A stretch of 43,181 bases of DNA, taken from positions 1-43,181 of the forward strand of contig VGSQ01000014.1 of assembly GCA_016874975.1 (NCBI GenBank), written 5' to 3'. The notes below the pieces were generated by a model, which did no database searches, was not told the DNA's origin, and was given only the letters and a program-made list of their open reading frames with translations. How positions within the stretch are numbered: the first letter of the stretch is position 1; every line of letters starts with the position of its first letter. The position numbers and the translations under genes are program-made. Below are positions 24,242 through 32,488 of this stretch, in pieces. The stretch comes from Deltaproteobacteria bacterium (lineage in GTDB: Bacteria; Desulfobacterota; Desulfobaccia; Desulfobaccales; 0-14-0-80-60-11).

Positions 24242-24831
24242 ACTTTATCCTGCCATTTGTCGAAGGCCATTCAGAAGCCCAGGCTATCCCATTGCTTTTG
24301 CGGAAGATGAGGGACCACCTTAAAGCTTTTCAAATTGACATTTCAAGACCTTTTCGTGTCAAACGTTATCAAATAGTGAAAAAAGGTGAATTAGAGAAAG
24401 CTATTACTCTGTGCCTGAATGATCGCTAACGTGTCGGAGCCATTATTATTATTCTTGATGCGGATGATGATTGTCCCGCACAATTAGGACCATCGCTTCT
24501 TAAAAGGTGTCAACAAGTCACCAAATTGCCATGTCTCGTAGTTATTGCCAATCGTGAGATTGAATCCTGGTTATTGGGAAGCAAAGATTCACTGGGTGGA
24601 ATCTGCGGCGTCAAACACAATGCTGTTTCTCCGGCAGAACCGGAAAAAATCAGAGGAGCAAAGGAACACTTGACCAGAAATATGGAGCCTGGCAAAAGGT
24701 ATTTAGCCTCAGATGATTTGCCAAGACTATTGGAGAAAATTGATATTCATCTCACTGGTCAGCATTGTCCTTCATTCAAAAGGTTTTTTCAGAAATTAAG
24801 CGGTATTATGCTTCCATTAGCTGGAGGGTAG
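24238..24831 (+). pseudogene. DUF4276-family TOPRIM-like protein, interrupted by an in-frame TAA
   Basis: The first part reads MNFILPFVEGHSEAQAIPLLLRKM, with the VEG-x2-E motif. After residue 63 a TAA (24427-24429) stops translation. The very same frame continues with GAIIIILDADDDCPAQLG and REIESWLLG to a TAG at 24829, giving what would be a 197-residue protein. A TOPRIM-like fold needs the early Glu and the later DxD, which the stop separates, so the product is probably inactive unless read through. A CAA-to-TAA change would explain it. It overlaps the ATPase gene by four bases and ends two bases before the PfpI-family start. Confidence 0.82.
24819..24827 (+). repeat. 9-bp direct repeat at right boundary of AT-rich insert
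   Basis: Second copy of AGCTGGAGG, also serving as ribosome binding site for the PfpI-family gene at 24834. Confidence 0.35.
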
Positions 24832-24833
24832 TT

Positions 24834-25358
24834 ATGTCTTTGAAAGGAAAGCGAATCGCGCTCTTGGTGGAAAACCTCTACCAGGACCTGGAGGTCTGGT
24901 ATCCCCTGTTGCGCTTCCGGGAGGCAGGCGCCGAGGTCCTGGTGGTGGGCTCCGGCAGCGCCCGGGAGTACACCGGCAAGTTCGGCTACCCCATCGCGGC
25001 CGATAAAAGCGCCTCCGAAGTGACCGCCGCCCAGTTCGACGCGGTGGTCATCCCCGGCGGCTATGCCCCGGATATCATGCGCCGCTACCCGGACATGGTG
25101 GCCCTGGTGCGGGAGGCCACCCTGGCCGGCAAGGTGGTGGCCTCCATCTGCCACGGCGGCTGGATGCTGGCCTCCGCCAAAATCCTCCAGGGCCGCACCG
25201 TCACTTCCTTTTTCGCCATCAAAGACGACCTGGAGCACGCCGGGGCCACCTTTGTGGACGCGGAAGTGATAGTGGACGGCAACCTCATCACCTCCCGCAA
25301 GCCCGAAGACCTGCCCGCCTTCTGCCGGGCCGTCATCGCCGCCCTCACCGCCCGTTGA
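24834..25358 (+). CDS. DJ-1/PfpI-family protein
   Basis: The 174-residue protein carries the family nucleophile elbow with Cys106-His107 (SICHGGWML) and the supporting Glu13 (ALLVENLYQDLE), plus VVIPGGYAPD. PfpI/YhbO-like members act as intracellular protease, glyoxalase III or protein deglycase; the exact activity is unclear. The composition returns to the high-GC level of the chromosome at the first codons. GGAGGG lies 6 bases upstream. It is convergent with the gsp operon, whose last gene ends about 110 bases away. Confidence 0.9.
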   Translation: MSLKGKRIALLVENLYQDLEVWYPLLRFREAGAEVLVVGSGSAREYTGKFGYPIAADKSASEVTAAQFDAVVIPGGYAPDIMRRYPDMVALVREATLAGKVVASICHGGWMLASAKILQGRTVTSFFAIKDDLEHAGATFVDAEVIVDGNLITSRKPEDLPAFCRAVIAALTAR

Positions 25359-25466
25359 GCCCGGCGGCCCTGCCCCCTCAATGCGTTTAGGTATGGGTGG
25401 AGGGGGTAAGGGGCTGTGCCCCTTATCCCTCTCCCCCACGGCAAGCTTTTCGGGAGAGCGGCTCGC

Positions 25467-26090
25467 TCAACGGCTTTCCTGGGTTTCGGCCACACGGAGG
25501 GGGATGAGCCACACCTGGGGTTCCCTTCCGGACATGGCGACTGTGACCTCCACCCAGTCGGGGAGACGGTTCTGGCGGGAGCCGTCCCAGGCCTCGTGCG
25601 TCTTGCCGGCCCGCCCGTAAGTAAATTTCAGATCGGCCAGGTTACGGATGAGGATTTGCCGGATTTCCACCTCTTCGGGGTTCCGGAGCCAGGCCATCCC
25701 GGCGGTCTGTTCCACTGCCAGACAGGGTCGACCCCGTTGGTCCTGCCCCACAAAGGCACGGAAGTGGTAGATGCCCGCCGGCGAGTGGGCTTCCAGGGGG
25801 GTGGTGGTGAGGAACCGCAGCTCCTGGGACTGGCCCAGGAAATACGGTCTGAAAGCCTTGTAGCCGTGCAGGCGGGGCGCCGCCGAGATCAGGCTGCGCT
25901 CCAGGAAGGCCTGGCCCACCCGCAGCTCCTGGGAGACCTCGGCCTCGGCCTGCCCTTTGGCCGAAGCTCTGAGGCTGAGGCTGAGAGAAGTGTAAGCCAC
26001 CAGCGCCAGGAAGCTGGTGAGGAGCATGGCCACCAGCAGTTCCAGCAGGGTGAGTCCATTGGCGAAGTGGCCGTCAGCGCGCCAGGCCAT
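25467..26090 (-). CDS. gspJ: Type II secretion minor pseudopilin GspJ
   Basis: The 207-residue prepilin-like protein has N-terminal G|LTLLELLVAMLLTSFLALVAY: cleavage after Gly, Glu at +5 and one hydrophobic helix, with Leu rather than the common Phe at +1. The C-terminal region (GSRQNRLPDWVEVTVAM) is typical of GspJ. GspJ forms the tip complex with GspI and GspK. It is the last gene of the operon. No GspK follows; the next gene downstream is convergent. The start is 3 bases after the gspI stop. Confidence 0.85.
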   Translation of the reverse strand: MAWRADGHFANGLTLLELLVAMLLTSFLALVAYTSLSLSLRASAKGQAEAEVSQELRVGQAFLERSLISAAPRLHGYKAFRPYFLGQSQELRFLTTTPLEAHSPAGIYHFRAFVGQDQRGRPCLAVEQTAGMAWLRNPEEVEIRQILIRNLADLKFTYGRAGKTHEAWDGSRQNRLPDWVEVTVAMSGREPQVWLIPLRVAETQESR

Positions 26091-26093
26091 GTC

Positions 26094-26546
26094 TCAGGAG
26101 CCTCGCTGGGCTTGGGTTCTCACCGTCTCCAGGGCCACGGAGCGGGTGGCGGCGCCCTCCTGCCAGGAGACCTGCACCCGCACCAGGTAACAGACCACCT
26201 GTTGCTGCTGGTGAGGGAGGTTCACGGCATACTGGGAGGCGAGGCGCACCCGGTAGGTGAAGCGCCCCTCCCGACCGGTAAATTCGCCGGCTTTGAGGGC
26301 GCCCGACTGACAATATTCGCTCAGCAGGCGCTCCGCCACCTGCAGGGCCTGTCCCTGCAGGCGGGCCGCCTTCAGGGAATTAAGCCCGGCGCTCAACAGT
26401 TGCATGACCACCACCAGCACCAGGCCCATGATGGCTGCGGCCATGAGGGTTTCCAGGAGGGTGAAGCCGCCGGCCGCAGGGGAGGGGAGGGTAGGGGGGG
26501 GCTCAGGCCGGGCGTGGTTCCCTGCCGGTTCCGGGCCGGTCTTCAT
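26094..26546 (-). CDS. gspI: Type II secretion minor pseudopilin GspI
   Basis: The protein of about 150 residues has a rather long Pro-rich leader (about 27 residues), then G|FTLLETLMAAAIMGLVLVVVMQLL with Glu at +5. The short C-terminal domain fits GspI. ATG at 26546 shares its A with the gspH stop (TGATG), so translation is coupled. It acts in the inner membrane/periplasm after prepilin peptidase cleavage; the peptidase is not in the window. Confidence 0.83.
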   Translation of the reverse strand: MKTGPEPAGNHARPEPPPTLPSPAAGGFTLLETLMAAAIMGLVLVVVMQLLSAGLNSLKAARLQGQALQVAERLLSEYCQSGALKAGEFTGREGRFTYRVRLASQYAVNLPHQQQQVVCYLVRVQVSWQEGAATRSVALETVRTQAQRGS

Positions 26547-27022
26547 CAACCGCCCCCCGTGCGCCAGGTCACCTTGCCGGTGATAATCTCCACGTCCAGG
26601 AAGTGGCGCCGACCGGAAGCCTCCTGCAACGCCAGGTAGCCCCCGGAGGAGCTGCCGTCGCCGTAAAAAGCGATATACCCCCGCCGGGCGGTGGGTTCCT
26701 CCCAGACCAGGTGGGCCTCCAGGAGGCGGAGGTGCCCGGGCCAGTGGTGGCCGCGCGTCGCGCCTTCCAGGCGAAATGAGGCAAGATTAAGATCCACCAG
26801 CACCCGGACCCGCCGGTGTTCCAACACCGCCAGACTGCGGGCGCTCCGCAGGGTGGCGGCCATCTGCCGGAGGGTGGACTTGGTGCGGAAATTTTCCCAG
26901 CCCCGGAAAAAGTTGGGCGCCACCAGCCCCAGAAACAGGGTCAGGAGGGCCAGCACCAGCAGGAGTTCCAGCAAAGAGAACCCCTGCCGGGGCCGTGTGC
27001 GGCCCCCGGAGCGGTTCGCCAT
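26546..27022 (-). CDS. gspH: Type II secretion minor pseudopilin GspH
   Basis: The 158-residue prepilin-like protein has RQG|FSLLELLLVLALLTLFLGLVAP near the N-terminus. A GspH-type beta domain follows (LRQMAATLRSARSLAVLEHRRVRVLVDLN ... YGDGSSSGG). The frame is open to 27106, but ATG at 27022 has GAGGG 7 bases upstream and gives a normal leader length. It starts shortly after the gspG stop and overlaps gspI by one base. Confidence 0.85.
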   Translation of the reverse strand: MANRSGGRTRPRQGFSLLELLLVLALLTLFLGLVAPNFFRGWENFRTKSTLRQMAATLRSARSLAVLEHRRVRVLVDLNLASFRLEGATRGHHWPGHLRLLEAHLVWEEPTARRGYIAFYGDGSSSGGYLALQEASGRRHFLDVEIITGKVTWRTGGG

Positions 27023-27032
27023 GGAGGAGCCC

Positions 27033-27452
27033 TCAGTTGCTGATGATGTCCTTATTTTCCCCCTCCCCGCCGGGAGCGCCGTCGCCTCCATAAGTGATGA
27101 GGTCATAGGGTCCCTTTTCCCCGGGGCTGCGGTAGACGTATTCCCGGCCCCAGGGGTCTTTGGGGACGCCGCGTTTGAGGTAGGGCCCCGCCCAACCGAC
27201 CAGGTCTCCGGGACGCTCCACCAGGGCCTTCAGGCCCTCCTCGGTGGTGGGATACCGGCCCACATCCAGGTAAAAGAGGTCCAGGGCCGTCCCCAGGTTG
27301 GCCAAGTCGGCCTGGGCGATCTTGGGCTTGGCTTTGCCCATCACCCCCATGAGTCGGGGGGCCACCATGTAGGCCAGCAGACCCAGGATGGTGACCACCA
27401 ACATGAGTTCGATGAGGGTGAATCCGGCTTGACGCAGACGCTGGGATAACAC
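27033..27452 (-). CDS. gspG: Type II secretion major pseudopilin GspG
   Basis: The 139-residue protein has QAG|FTLIELMLVVTILGLLAYMVAPRLMG, the classic major pseudopilin N-terminus with Glu at +5. A GspG core follows with YPTTEEGLKALVERP, DPWGREYVYRSPG and YDLITYGGDGAPGGEGENKDI, which holds the calcium-site region. No ATG is suitable; GTG at 27452 with GAGGA 8 bases upstream is the best start. It assembles the piston-like pseudopilus. Confidence 0.92.
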   Translation of the reverse strand: MLSQRLRQAGFTLIELMLVVTILGLLAYMVAPRLMGVMGKAKPKIAQADLANLGTALDLFYLDVGRYPTTEEGLKALVERPGDLVGWAGPYLKRGVPKDPWGREYVYRSPGEKGPYDLITYGGDGAPGGEGENKDIISN

Positions 27453-27475
27453 CTGAAGTTTCCTCGCTTTCGGCC

Positions 27476-28690
27476 TCAGAATTGAATCTCGTAAAGGTTC
27501 AGGACCGGCAGCAGCAACGAGATGATGACCACCGCGACGATGAGGGTCATGGTGATGATCAGGGCCGGCTCCATGATGGCCAGCAGACGTTTGAGTTCCG
27601 CCCGGCTCTCGGCCTCCAGGGAGTCGGCGGCGGACAGCAGCATCTCTCCCAACTGCCCCGTCTCCTCCCCCACCGCGGTGAGCTGGAGCAGGATTTCGGG
27701 GAGCAGGCCGACCTTTTTCAGCATGGCGGACAGGCGCTGCCCCTTCTCCACTTCGGCCAGCACCCCGGGCAGGAATTGCGCCAGATAGCGGTTGGTGACG
27801 GAAGCCTGGACGATTTTCAGCGCCCCCACCAGGGGCACGCCGCTTTTCAGCAGGGTGCCCAGGGTCTTGCCGAACAGGGCGGCGGTCACCTGGCGGTTGA
27901 GCCGCCCCACCAGGGGGAGGGTGAGCTTGAGGCGGTCGATCGCCAGCCTCCCCTTGGGACTGAGGCGCAGCCGGTGCAACACCACCAGGAAGATCGCCGT
28001 CAAAGCCAGGCCCGCCCACCAATAAGACTGCAGCCAGCGGCTCAGCATTAACAGGGCCTCGGTGGTGAAATAGAGGCTCTGGCCCATCTCCGCGAAGAAC
28101 AGCTCAAAGCGGGGGACCACATAGAGCAGCATGAGCAGTATCGACAGGGTGCCCGCGGTGGCCAGGATGGCGGGATAAATCAGGGCGGTGGCCACCGTGG
28201 TGCGGAGTTCATGCACCGCCTCCAGGTATTCGCCCACCCGGGCCAGGGCGGCGTCCAGAAAGCCCCCCATCTCCCCGGCCTCCACCATGCTGATGTAAAG
28301 TGAGGAGAAGACCGAATGGCGGGCCAGGGCTTCGGAGAGGCTCTTGCCGGCCTGCAGGTCCCGGAGGATCTGCGTCAAAAGGACCTTGAGAGCCGGGCGG
28401 CCGGTCACTTCCAGCAGGGCTTTGAGGCTTCGGTCCAAAGGCAGGCCCGCTTTGAGGAGAGAGGCCAACTCCCGGGTGAGCAGCACCAGGTCCTTGAAAG
28501 GCACCCGGGTGCGACGTCTCACGGGCGGCCACCCCAGCCAGCCGGCGCGCTCCTCCTCCGGGCTGATGCGGATGGGAATCAGTCCGCCTTGTTGCAGGTG
28601 CTGCACCACCAGGCGCTCCTCCCGGGCCTCCAGACTGCCCTGGACGACATTGCCGGCGGCGTCGCTGGCGCGGTAATGATAGAGCGGCAT
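27476..28690 (-). CDS. gspF: Type II secretion inner-membrane protein GspF
   Basis: The 404-residue protein has the N-terminal GspF signature (MPLYHYRASDAAGNVVQGSLEA) and two homologous cytoplasmic domains (about 60-190 and 265-390) with LASLLKAGLPLDRSLKAL and LGTLLKSGVPLVGALKIV repeats. Membrane segments lie near 165-195, 220-245 and 375-400. GspF is the platform that couples the GspE ATPase to pseudopilus assembly. It starts 3 bases after the gspE stop. Confidence 0.93.
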   Translation of the reverse strand: MPLYHYRASDAAGNVVQGSLEAREERLVVQHLQQGGLIPIRISPEEERAGWLGWPPVRRRTRVPFKDLVLLTRELASLLKAGLPLDRSLKALLEVTGRPALKVLLTQILRDLQAGKSLSEALARHSVFSSLYISMVEAGEMGGFLDAALARVGEYLEAVHELRTTVATALIYPAILATAGTLSILLMLLYVVPRFELFFAEMGQSLYFTTEALLMLSRWLQSYWWAGLALTAIFLVVLHRLRLSPKGRLAIDRLKLTLPLVGRLNRQVTAALFGKTLGTLLKSGVPLVGALKIVQASVTNRYLAQFLPGVLAEVEKGQRLSAMLKKVGLLPEILLQLTAVGEETGQLGEMLLSAADSLEAESRAELKRLLAIMEPALIITMTLIVAVVIISLLLPVLNLYEIQF

Positions 28691-28693
28691 CCC

Positions 28694-30202
28694 TTATTCC
28701 TGAGTCACCCGCAAAACTTCCTGGACCGTGGTCAGCCCCCGGGCCACTTTGGCCCAGCCGTCTTCGGCCAGGGTCACCATGCCCTGGCGTCGGGCTGCCT
28801 GGCGCAGCGCCACCGCGTCGGCCCGTTCCAGGATGAGCCGCCGCAGGGTCTCGTCCACCAGGAGGAGTTCGTAGATGCCGGTGCGTCCCTGATAACCCGT
28901 GTGGGCGCAGTCAGGGCAGCCCCGCCCCTGGTAGAGCTTCCCCGGCAGGGGGCCGGCGGGGAGTTCCCGGGCCTCGATCTCCAGGGCCTCCCGGGGGGCC
29001 TCCTCCCGGCAGGAGGGGCAGATGAGGCGCACCAGCCGCTGGGCCAGGACGCCGATGAGGGCCGAAGCCATCAGATAGTCCTCCACCCCCATTTCCAGGA
29101 GGCGGGTCACCGCGCCGGCCGCGTCGTTGGTGTGCAGGGTGCTGAACACCAGGTGGCCGGTGAGCGCGGCGTGGATGGCGATCTCGGCGGTTTCCCCGTC
29201 CCGGATCTCCCCCACCAGCACCACGTCCGGGTCCTGACGCACGATATGGCGCAGGCCCCGGGCGAAGGTCAGCCCGATGGTGGGCTTGACCTGCATCTGC
29301 GTGACCCCCAGGAGCCGGTATTCCACCGGGTCCTCAATAGTGATGATCTTTTTCTCCACGGAATTGATGCGCTCCAGAGCGGCGTACAGGGTGGTGGTCT
29401 TGCCGCTGCCGGTGGGGCCGGTGACCAGGATCATGCCGTGGGGCTTGTGGATCAGGCCGTCGAACTGCTTCAGCTCCCGGGCGGGAAAGCCCAGCCGGTC
29501 CAGCTCCAGGATGACCTTCTCCCGGTCCAGGATGCGGATCACCATGCTTTCGCCCAAAAGAGTGGGAAGGGTGGAGACCCGGAAATCGATGTCCCGGCCC
29601 CCCACCTTGAGGCGGAAGCGGCCGTCCTGGGGCAGCCGCCGCTCGGCGATGTCCAGGCGGGACATGATCTTGAGCCGGGAGATGACCGCGGCCTGCAACC
29701 CCTTGGGCGGCGCCTCGGCCCGGAAGAGGATGCCGTCCTTGCGGTAGCGGACTTCAAAGGTGTCTTCGAAGGGCTCCAGATGGATGTCGCTGGCCCCCAG
29801 GTCGATGGCCCGCAGCACCAACAGGTTCACCAACTGAATGATGGGCGCCTCCCGGGCCATGTCCCGGAGGTGGCCGATCTCCGCGGTCTCCTCCCGGATG
29901 AGGTCCAGGTCCTCCACCTCCAGGTCTCCCACCAGCCGGGCCATGGGACTGCCCGGCTCGTAGACGGACTGGATCACCGCCATGATCTCCTCTTCCGAGG
30001 CGGGCAGGGGGATGAGAGGCGCGCCCAGGGCCACCTCCAGGGCCTGGAGGGTCTCCTGGTCTTTCACGTCGGCCATGGCCACCACAATGCGTCCGTCTTC
30101 CCGCTTGAGGGGCAGGCAGCGGTTTTCTTTAAGAAAGCGGACGGACACCTGGGAAAAGGGCTCGATGGCGTCCCAACTTTGCAGACTCAACGGCGTCGCC
30201 AT
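28694..30202 (-). CDS. gspE: Type II secretion ATPase GspE
   Basis: The 502-residue hexameric secretion ATPase has an N-terminal GspE/PilB N1-like domain (1-90), PAS-like/Asp-box region (SDIHLEPFEDTFEVRYRKDG, 138-157), Walker A GPTGSGKTTT (262-271), Walker B VVLVGEIRD (327-335) and STLHTNDA. A tetra-Cys zinc element follows (C395, C398, C429, C432). It powers pseudopilus growth in the cytoplasm. It is the first gene of a tight gspEFGHIJ operon and follows a perfect -10 box. Genes for GspC, D, K, L and M are not in the cluster. Confidence 0.94.
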   Translation of the reverse strand: MATPLSLQSWDAIEPFSQVSVRFLKENRCLPLKREDGRIVVAMADVKDQETLQALEVALGAPLIPLPASEEEIMAVIQSVYEPGSPMARLVGDLEVEDLDLIREETAEIGHLRDMAREAPIIQLVNLLVLRAIDLGASDIHLEPFEDTFEVRYRKDGILFRAEAPPKGLQAAVISRLKIMSRLDIAERRLPQDGRFRLKVGGRDIDFRVSTLPTLLGESMVIRILDREKVILELDRLGFPARELKQFDGLIHKPHGMILVTGPTGSGKTTTLYAALERINSVEKKIITIEDPVEYRLLGVTQMQVKPTIGLTFARGLRHIVRQDPDVVLVGEIRDGETAEIAIHAALTGHLVFSTLHTNDAAGAVTRLLEMGVEDYLMASALIGVLAQRLVRLICPSCREEAPREALEIEARELPAGPLPGKLYQGRGCPDCAHTGYQGRTGIYELLLVDETLRRLILERADAVALRQAARRQGMVTLAEDGWAKVARGLTTVQEVLRVTQE

Positions 30203-30437
30203 GGCGTCTCCCCGTCCGGCGAGGCAGGGCCGGAAGCTCGGTTTTGAGAGGGGCGGCGTTTTCCCGGGAAAGGCGGCCCCTCTTCAGGTTCAATCCTTCT
30301 TAATTATAACTTATTTCATAGGGATGAGCGTGCAGGAAATCGGCGGGAAGGGGGGATGCCGCGGGGCCACGGGGGTGGGGGAAGAGGCTGTGGGCCTCCT
30401 CCCCGGAAGAGATTTTTCAAGTGTGGGACTGTCCGCC
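30203..30437 (-). other. gspE upstream region
   Basis: 235 bases upstream of gspE. Besides the TATAAT at 30303-30308 there are G/C-rich stretches, no gene and no clear terminator for the preceding OB-fold gene. Confidence 0.45.
30303..30308 (-). promoter_or_regulatory. Perfect -10 box (TATAAT) for the gspEFGHIJ operon
   Basis: TATAAT in an AT-rich island on the minus strand, about 100 bases before the gspE ATG. The -35 region does not match the sigma-70 consensus well, so an activator may be needed. Confidence 0.5.
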
Positions 30438-30881
30438 TCAAGGGGTATGCCAGTCATCCCCCACGGCCCAGGCCGGGCGTCCCGTCAGTTCCCGCAACAC
30501 CATGGTGCTGCCGCCCTTCTTCACCTGGGCGGCGATCAGGGCGGCTTTGCCGGTCAAGGCCACCCGGGAGCCGGTGATTTCCACCTCGTCCCCCGGCTTC
30601 AGGGGGAGATTGGTTTCGGGTCTGAAGGTTTCGGGTTTCAGGATGACCCAAATGGTTCCCTTGGCCGACTTAAGGGTAAGGGTTTCGCAATACGTCCGCC
30701 CGTTGCCGGAGATGGTTTTCCCCAGGGTCAGGACCTGTCCGAGGACCGTTTCCACGGTGGCGGGATTGTAAAGTTTGCTGTAGTGAATCCGGCCTCCGCC
30801 GCCGCTTTGGGCCGACGTCTCGCCGACGGCCAACAGACCGCAGAGAGCGTAGATGACCAGCATGGCGCTGATTTTTTTCAT
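30438..30881 (-). CDS. Small exported OB-fold-like protein
   Basis: The 147-residue protein has a signal peptide (about 1-25, GLLAVGETSAQ) and a single beta-rich domain. The pattern TVETVLGQVLTLGKTISGNGRTYCETLTLKSAKGTIWVILKPE...LKPGDEVEITGSRVAL suggests a periplasmic OB-fold of the kind annotated as nucleic-acid-binding-like. No binding partner is visible. Start 30881 is chosen because GAGGAG lies just upstream; a 15-base longer version lacks a ribosome site. It lies between gspE and a lytic transglycosylase gene in the same direction. Confidence 0.75.
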   Translation of the reverse strand: MKKISAMLVIYALCGLLAVGETSAQSGGGGRIHYSKLYNPATVETVLGQVLTLGKTISGNGRTYCETLTLKSAKGTIWVILKPETFRPETNLPLKPGDEVEITGSRVALTGKAALIAAQVKKGGSTMVLRELTGRPAWAVGDDWHTP

Positions 30882-30956
30882 GATCTCCTCGTTCATGGGG
30901 AAAATTTGCCTTCTTATGAATAAACGCAGGAGATCATCATAATCGGCGCGCAGACG

Positions 30957-32297
30957 TCAGAGCCCGGGGTGGAGAGCCGGTTCCAGCCTCGCATAATAGT
31001 GGTCCAGGACTATTCCCACGAAGGCCTGGGTCTCCTTGATGCGCGGCACCTGGTACCCGGCGGCGACCACCCGCTGGTGGCCGGCGTTGTATGCTGCCAG
31101 GGCCAGAGGAAGAGACTGGTTGAAATAATCGAGCAGCAGCCGGAAATAGCGGGAGCCGCCCAGGACATTTTCCCGGGGAGAGAAGGGATCGCTCACTCCC
31201 AGGAAGCTGGCGGTCTGGGGCATCAACTGCATCAGGCCCATGGCCCCCTTGGGGGACACGGCCCAGGGGACATAGTTGGACTCCACCTTGATGAGCGCCT
31301 CGATGAGGGCCGCGGGCAGGCGGTAAAGCCGGGAGGCCTCGGCGACGATGGGCGTGAGCCAGCTCCGGTCGGGCGCGCCGTTCCGGGCCCAAAGGGCGCG
31401 GGCCGGCGCCCGGGGCGGCACATTGGTGATCACCAGGCGGCCCTGTCGGTCCCGCCGGACCATGAGCCGCCCCTTGGGAGGGCGCCTGCCGGTTTGACCG
31501 TCCCCCTGAACCCCCGGTCGGGGGGGAGGGGGGACGGGGCCCATGGCCAGGGGGATAGCCTGGTGACCTTCCTGCAGGGAGGCTGTGTTGATGGCAGGGA
31601 GTGGCCGGCCGCCGGGCGGGCCGGGGGCCAGATTGGTGATGTGCAGGACTCCCCGTTTATCCCGAAAGCGACGCACGGCTGACTTGCCCGAGAGACTCAC
31701 CGGCGCCGTTTCAGGGACAGGGGGCCGCGACAGCGCCGCGGGTCCCCCCGCGCTCACCTGGGCGGCCCTTTTCGCCAGGGCGCCCAGGGGCCTGGGAGAG
31801 GCAGCCGCGCTGCCGCTGGTCAGCCGGTGGCTGTCCGGGGCGGCATGCCGGAGCGGCCCGTTCAGGTTCGGCGGCAATAATTCCCTGCCCAATTCCTGGA
31901 GAATTTCCCCCCGGTCGCTGATCCGGGCCGCGGCCAGGTCGATGTGCCGGGGCTCCCGAGGCGCCGAGAGGAGGTTGGTGATATGGATCACCCCCCGTTC
32001 ATCCACGAACCGGTTCACCGACTGGGGGGGCAAGGGCTTTTCTTTACGGAGCGGCTGCTCCGGGAGCGGCGGCGGCTCATGGGGCTCGCCCGGTGGCGTC
32101 GGCTTGACCGCGGGGCCGGGGCCGACCCTCTCCGCCTCTTTGCCCCCGGAAGATCCCGAAGGCTTGTTGGTGATGTGGATGACCCCCTTATCATCCACAA
32201 ACCGCTGGACCGCCGCCCATACCGGGGCGCCGCCGGCCAGCACCACCAAGGCCAGCGTCAGAACCGGTATCCAGCGGCGAATCCCCCCGTTTCTCAT
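30957..32297 (-). CDS. Lytic transglycosylase with four DUF4124-like motifs
   Basis: The 446-residue exported protein has a signal peptide (1-28). Four copies of a short motif follow: VQRFVDDKGVIHITN (30-44), VNRFVDERGVIHITN (94-108), VRRFRDKRGVLHITN (208-222) and MVRRDRQGRLVITN (279-292). They are separated by Pro-rich linkers. An SLT domain (about 315-435) has catalytic Glu339 (IKVESNYVPWAVSPKGAMGLMQLMP) and AAYNAGH. It should cleave peptidoglycan glycan strands. Its location next to the gsp operon suggests making room for an envelope machine, an inference. A consensus-like sigma-70 promoter precedes it. Confidence 0.92.
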   Translation of the reverse strand: MRNGGIRRWIPVLTLALVVLAGGAPVWAAVQRFVDDKGVIHITNKPSGSSGGKEAERVGPGPAVKPTPPGEPHEPPPLPEQPLRKEKPLPPQSVNRFVDERGVIHITNLLSAPREPRHIDLAAARISDRGEILQELGRELLPPNLNGPLRHAAPDSHRLTSGSAAASPRPLGALAKRAAQVSAGGPAALSRPPVPETAPVSLSGKSAVRRFRDKRGVLHITNLAPGPPGGRPLPAINTASLQEGHQAIPLAMGPVPPPPRPGVQGDGQTGRRPPKGRLMVRRDRQGRLVITNVPPRAPARALWARNGAPDRSWLTPIVAEASRLYRLPAALIEALIKVESNYVPWAVSPKGAMGLMQLMPQTASFLGVSDPFSPRENVLGGSRYFRLLLDYFNQSLPLALAAYNAGHQRVVAAGYQVPRIKETQAFVGIVLDHYYARLEPALHPGL

Positions 32298-32359
32298 CGG
32301 CTTCCGTATCCGGCGGGCTAAGGCGCCCGCAAGTCTGTCCGCATGGGTTTCCTGGAATT

Positions 32360-32388
32360 ATTAGGGGGGAAATTGTGCCTTTTGTCAA
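32360..32388 (-). promoter_or_regulatory. Sigma-70 promoter for the lytic transglycosylase gene
   Basis: On the minus strand TTGACA (perfect -35), a 17-base spacer and CCTAAT (4 of 6). The start would lie about 55 bases before the ATG. Confidence 0.65.
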
Positions 32389-32488
32389 GCTAATAGAAAG
32401 CTTGTCGGCGCCTTTGTGGCATCCTTTTTCAATCCCCTGGAATAATTCAGGGAGGAAGGCGATTATTTTTTTGCCTGGCAATTTTGCC

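Noticed and set aside
28316-30247. 643-codon plus-strand open frame opposite gspE/gspF
   Set aside because: It translates to His/Gln/Gly-rich sequence without domains, while the minus strand encodes unmistakable GspE and GspF.
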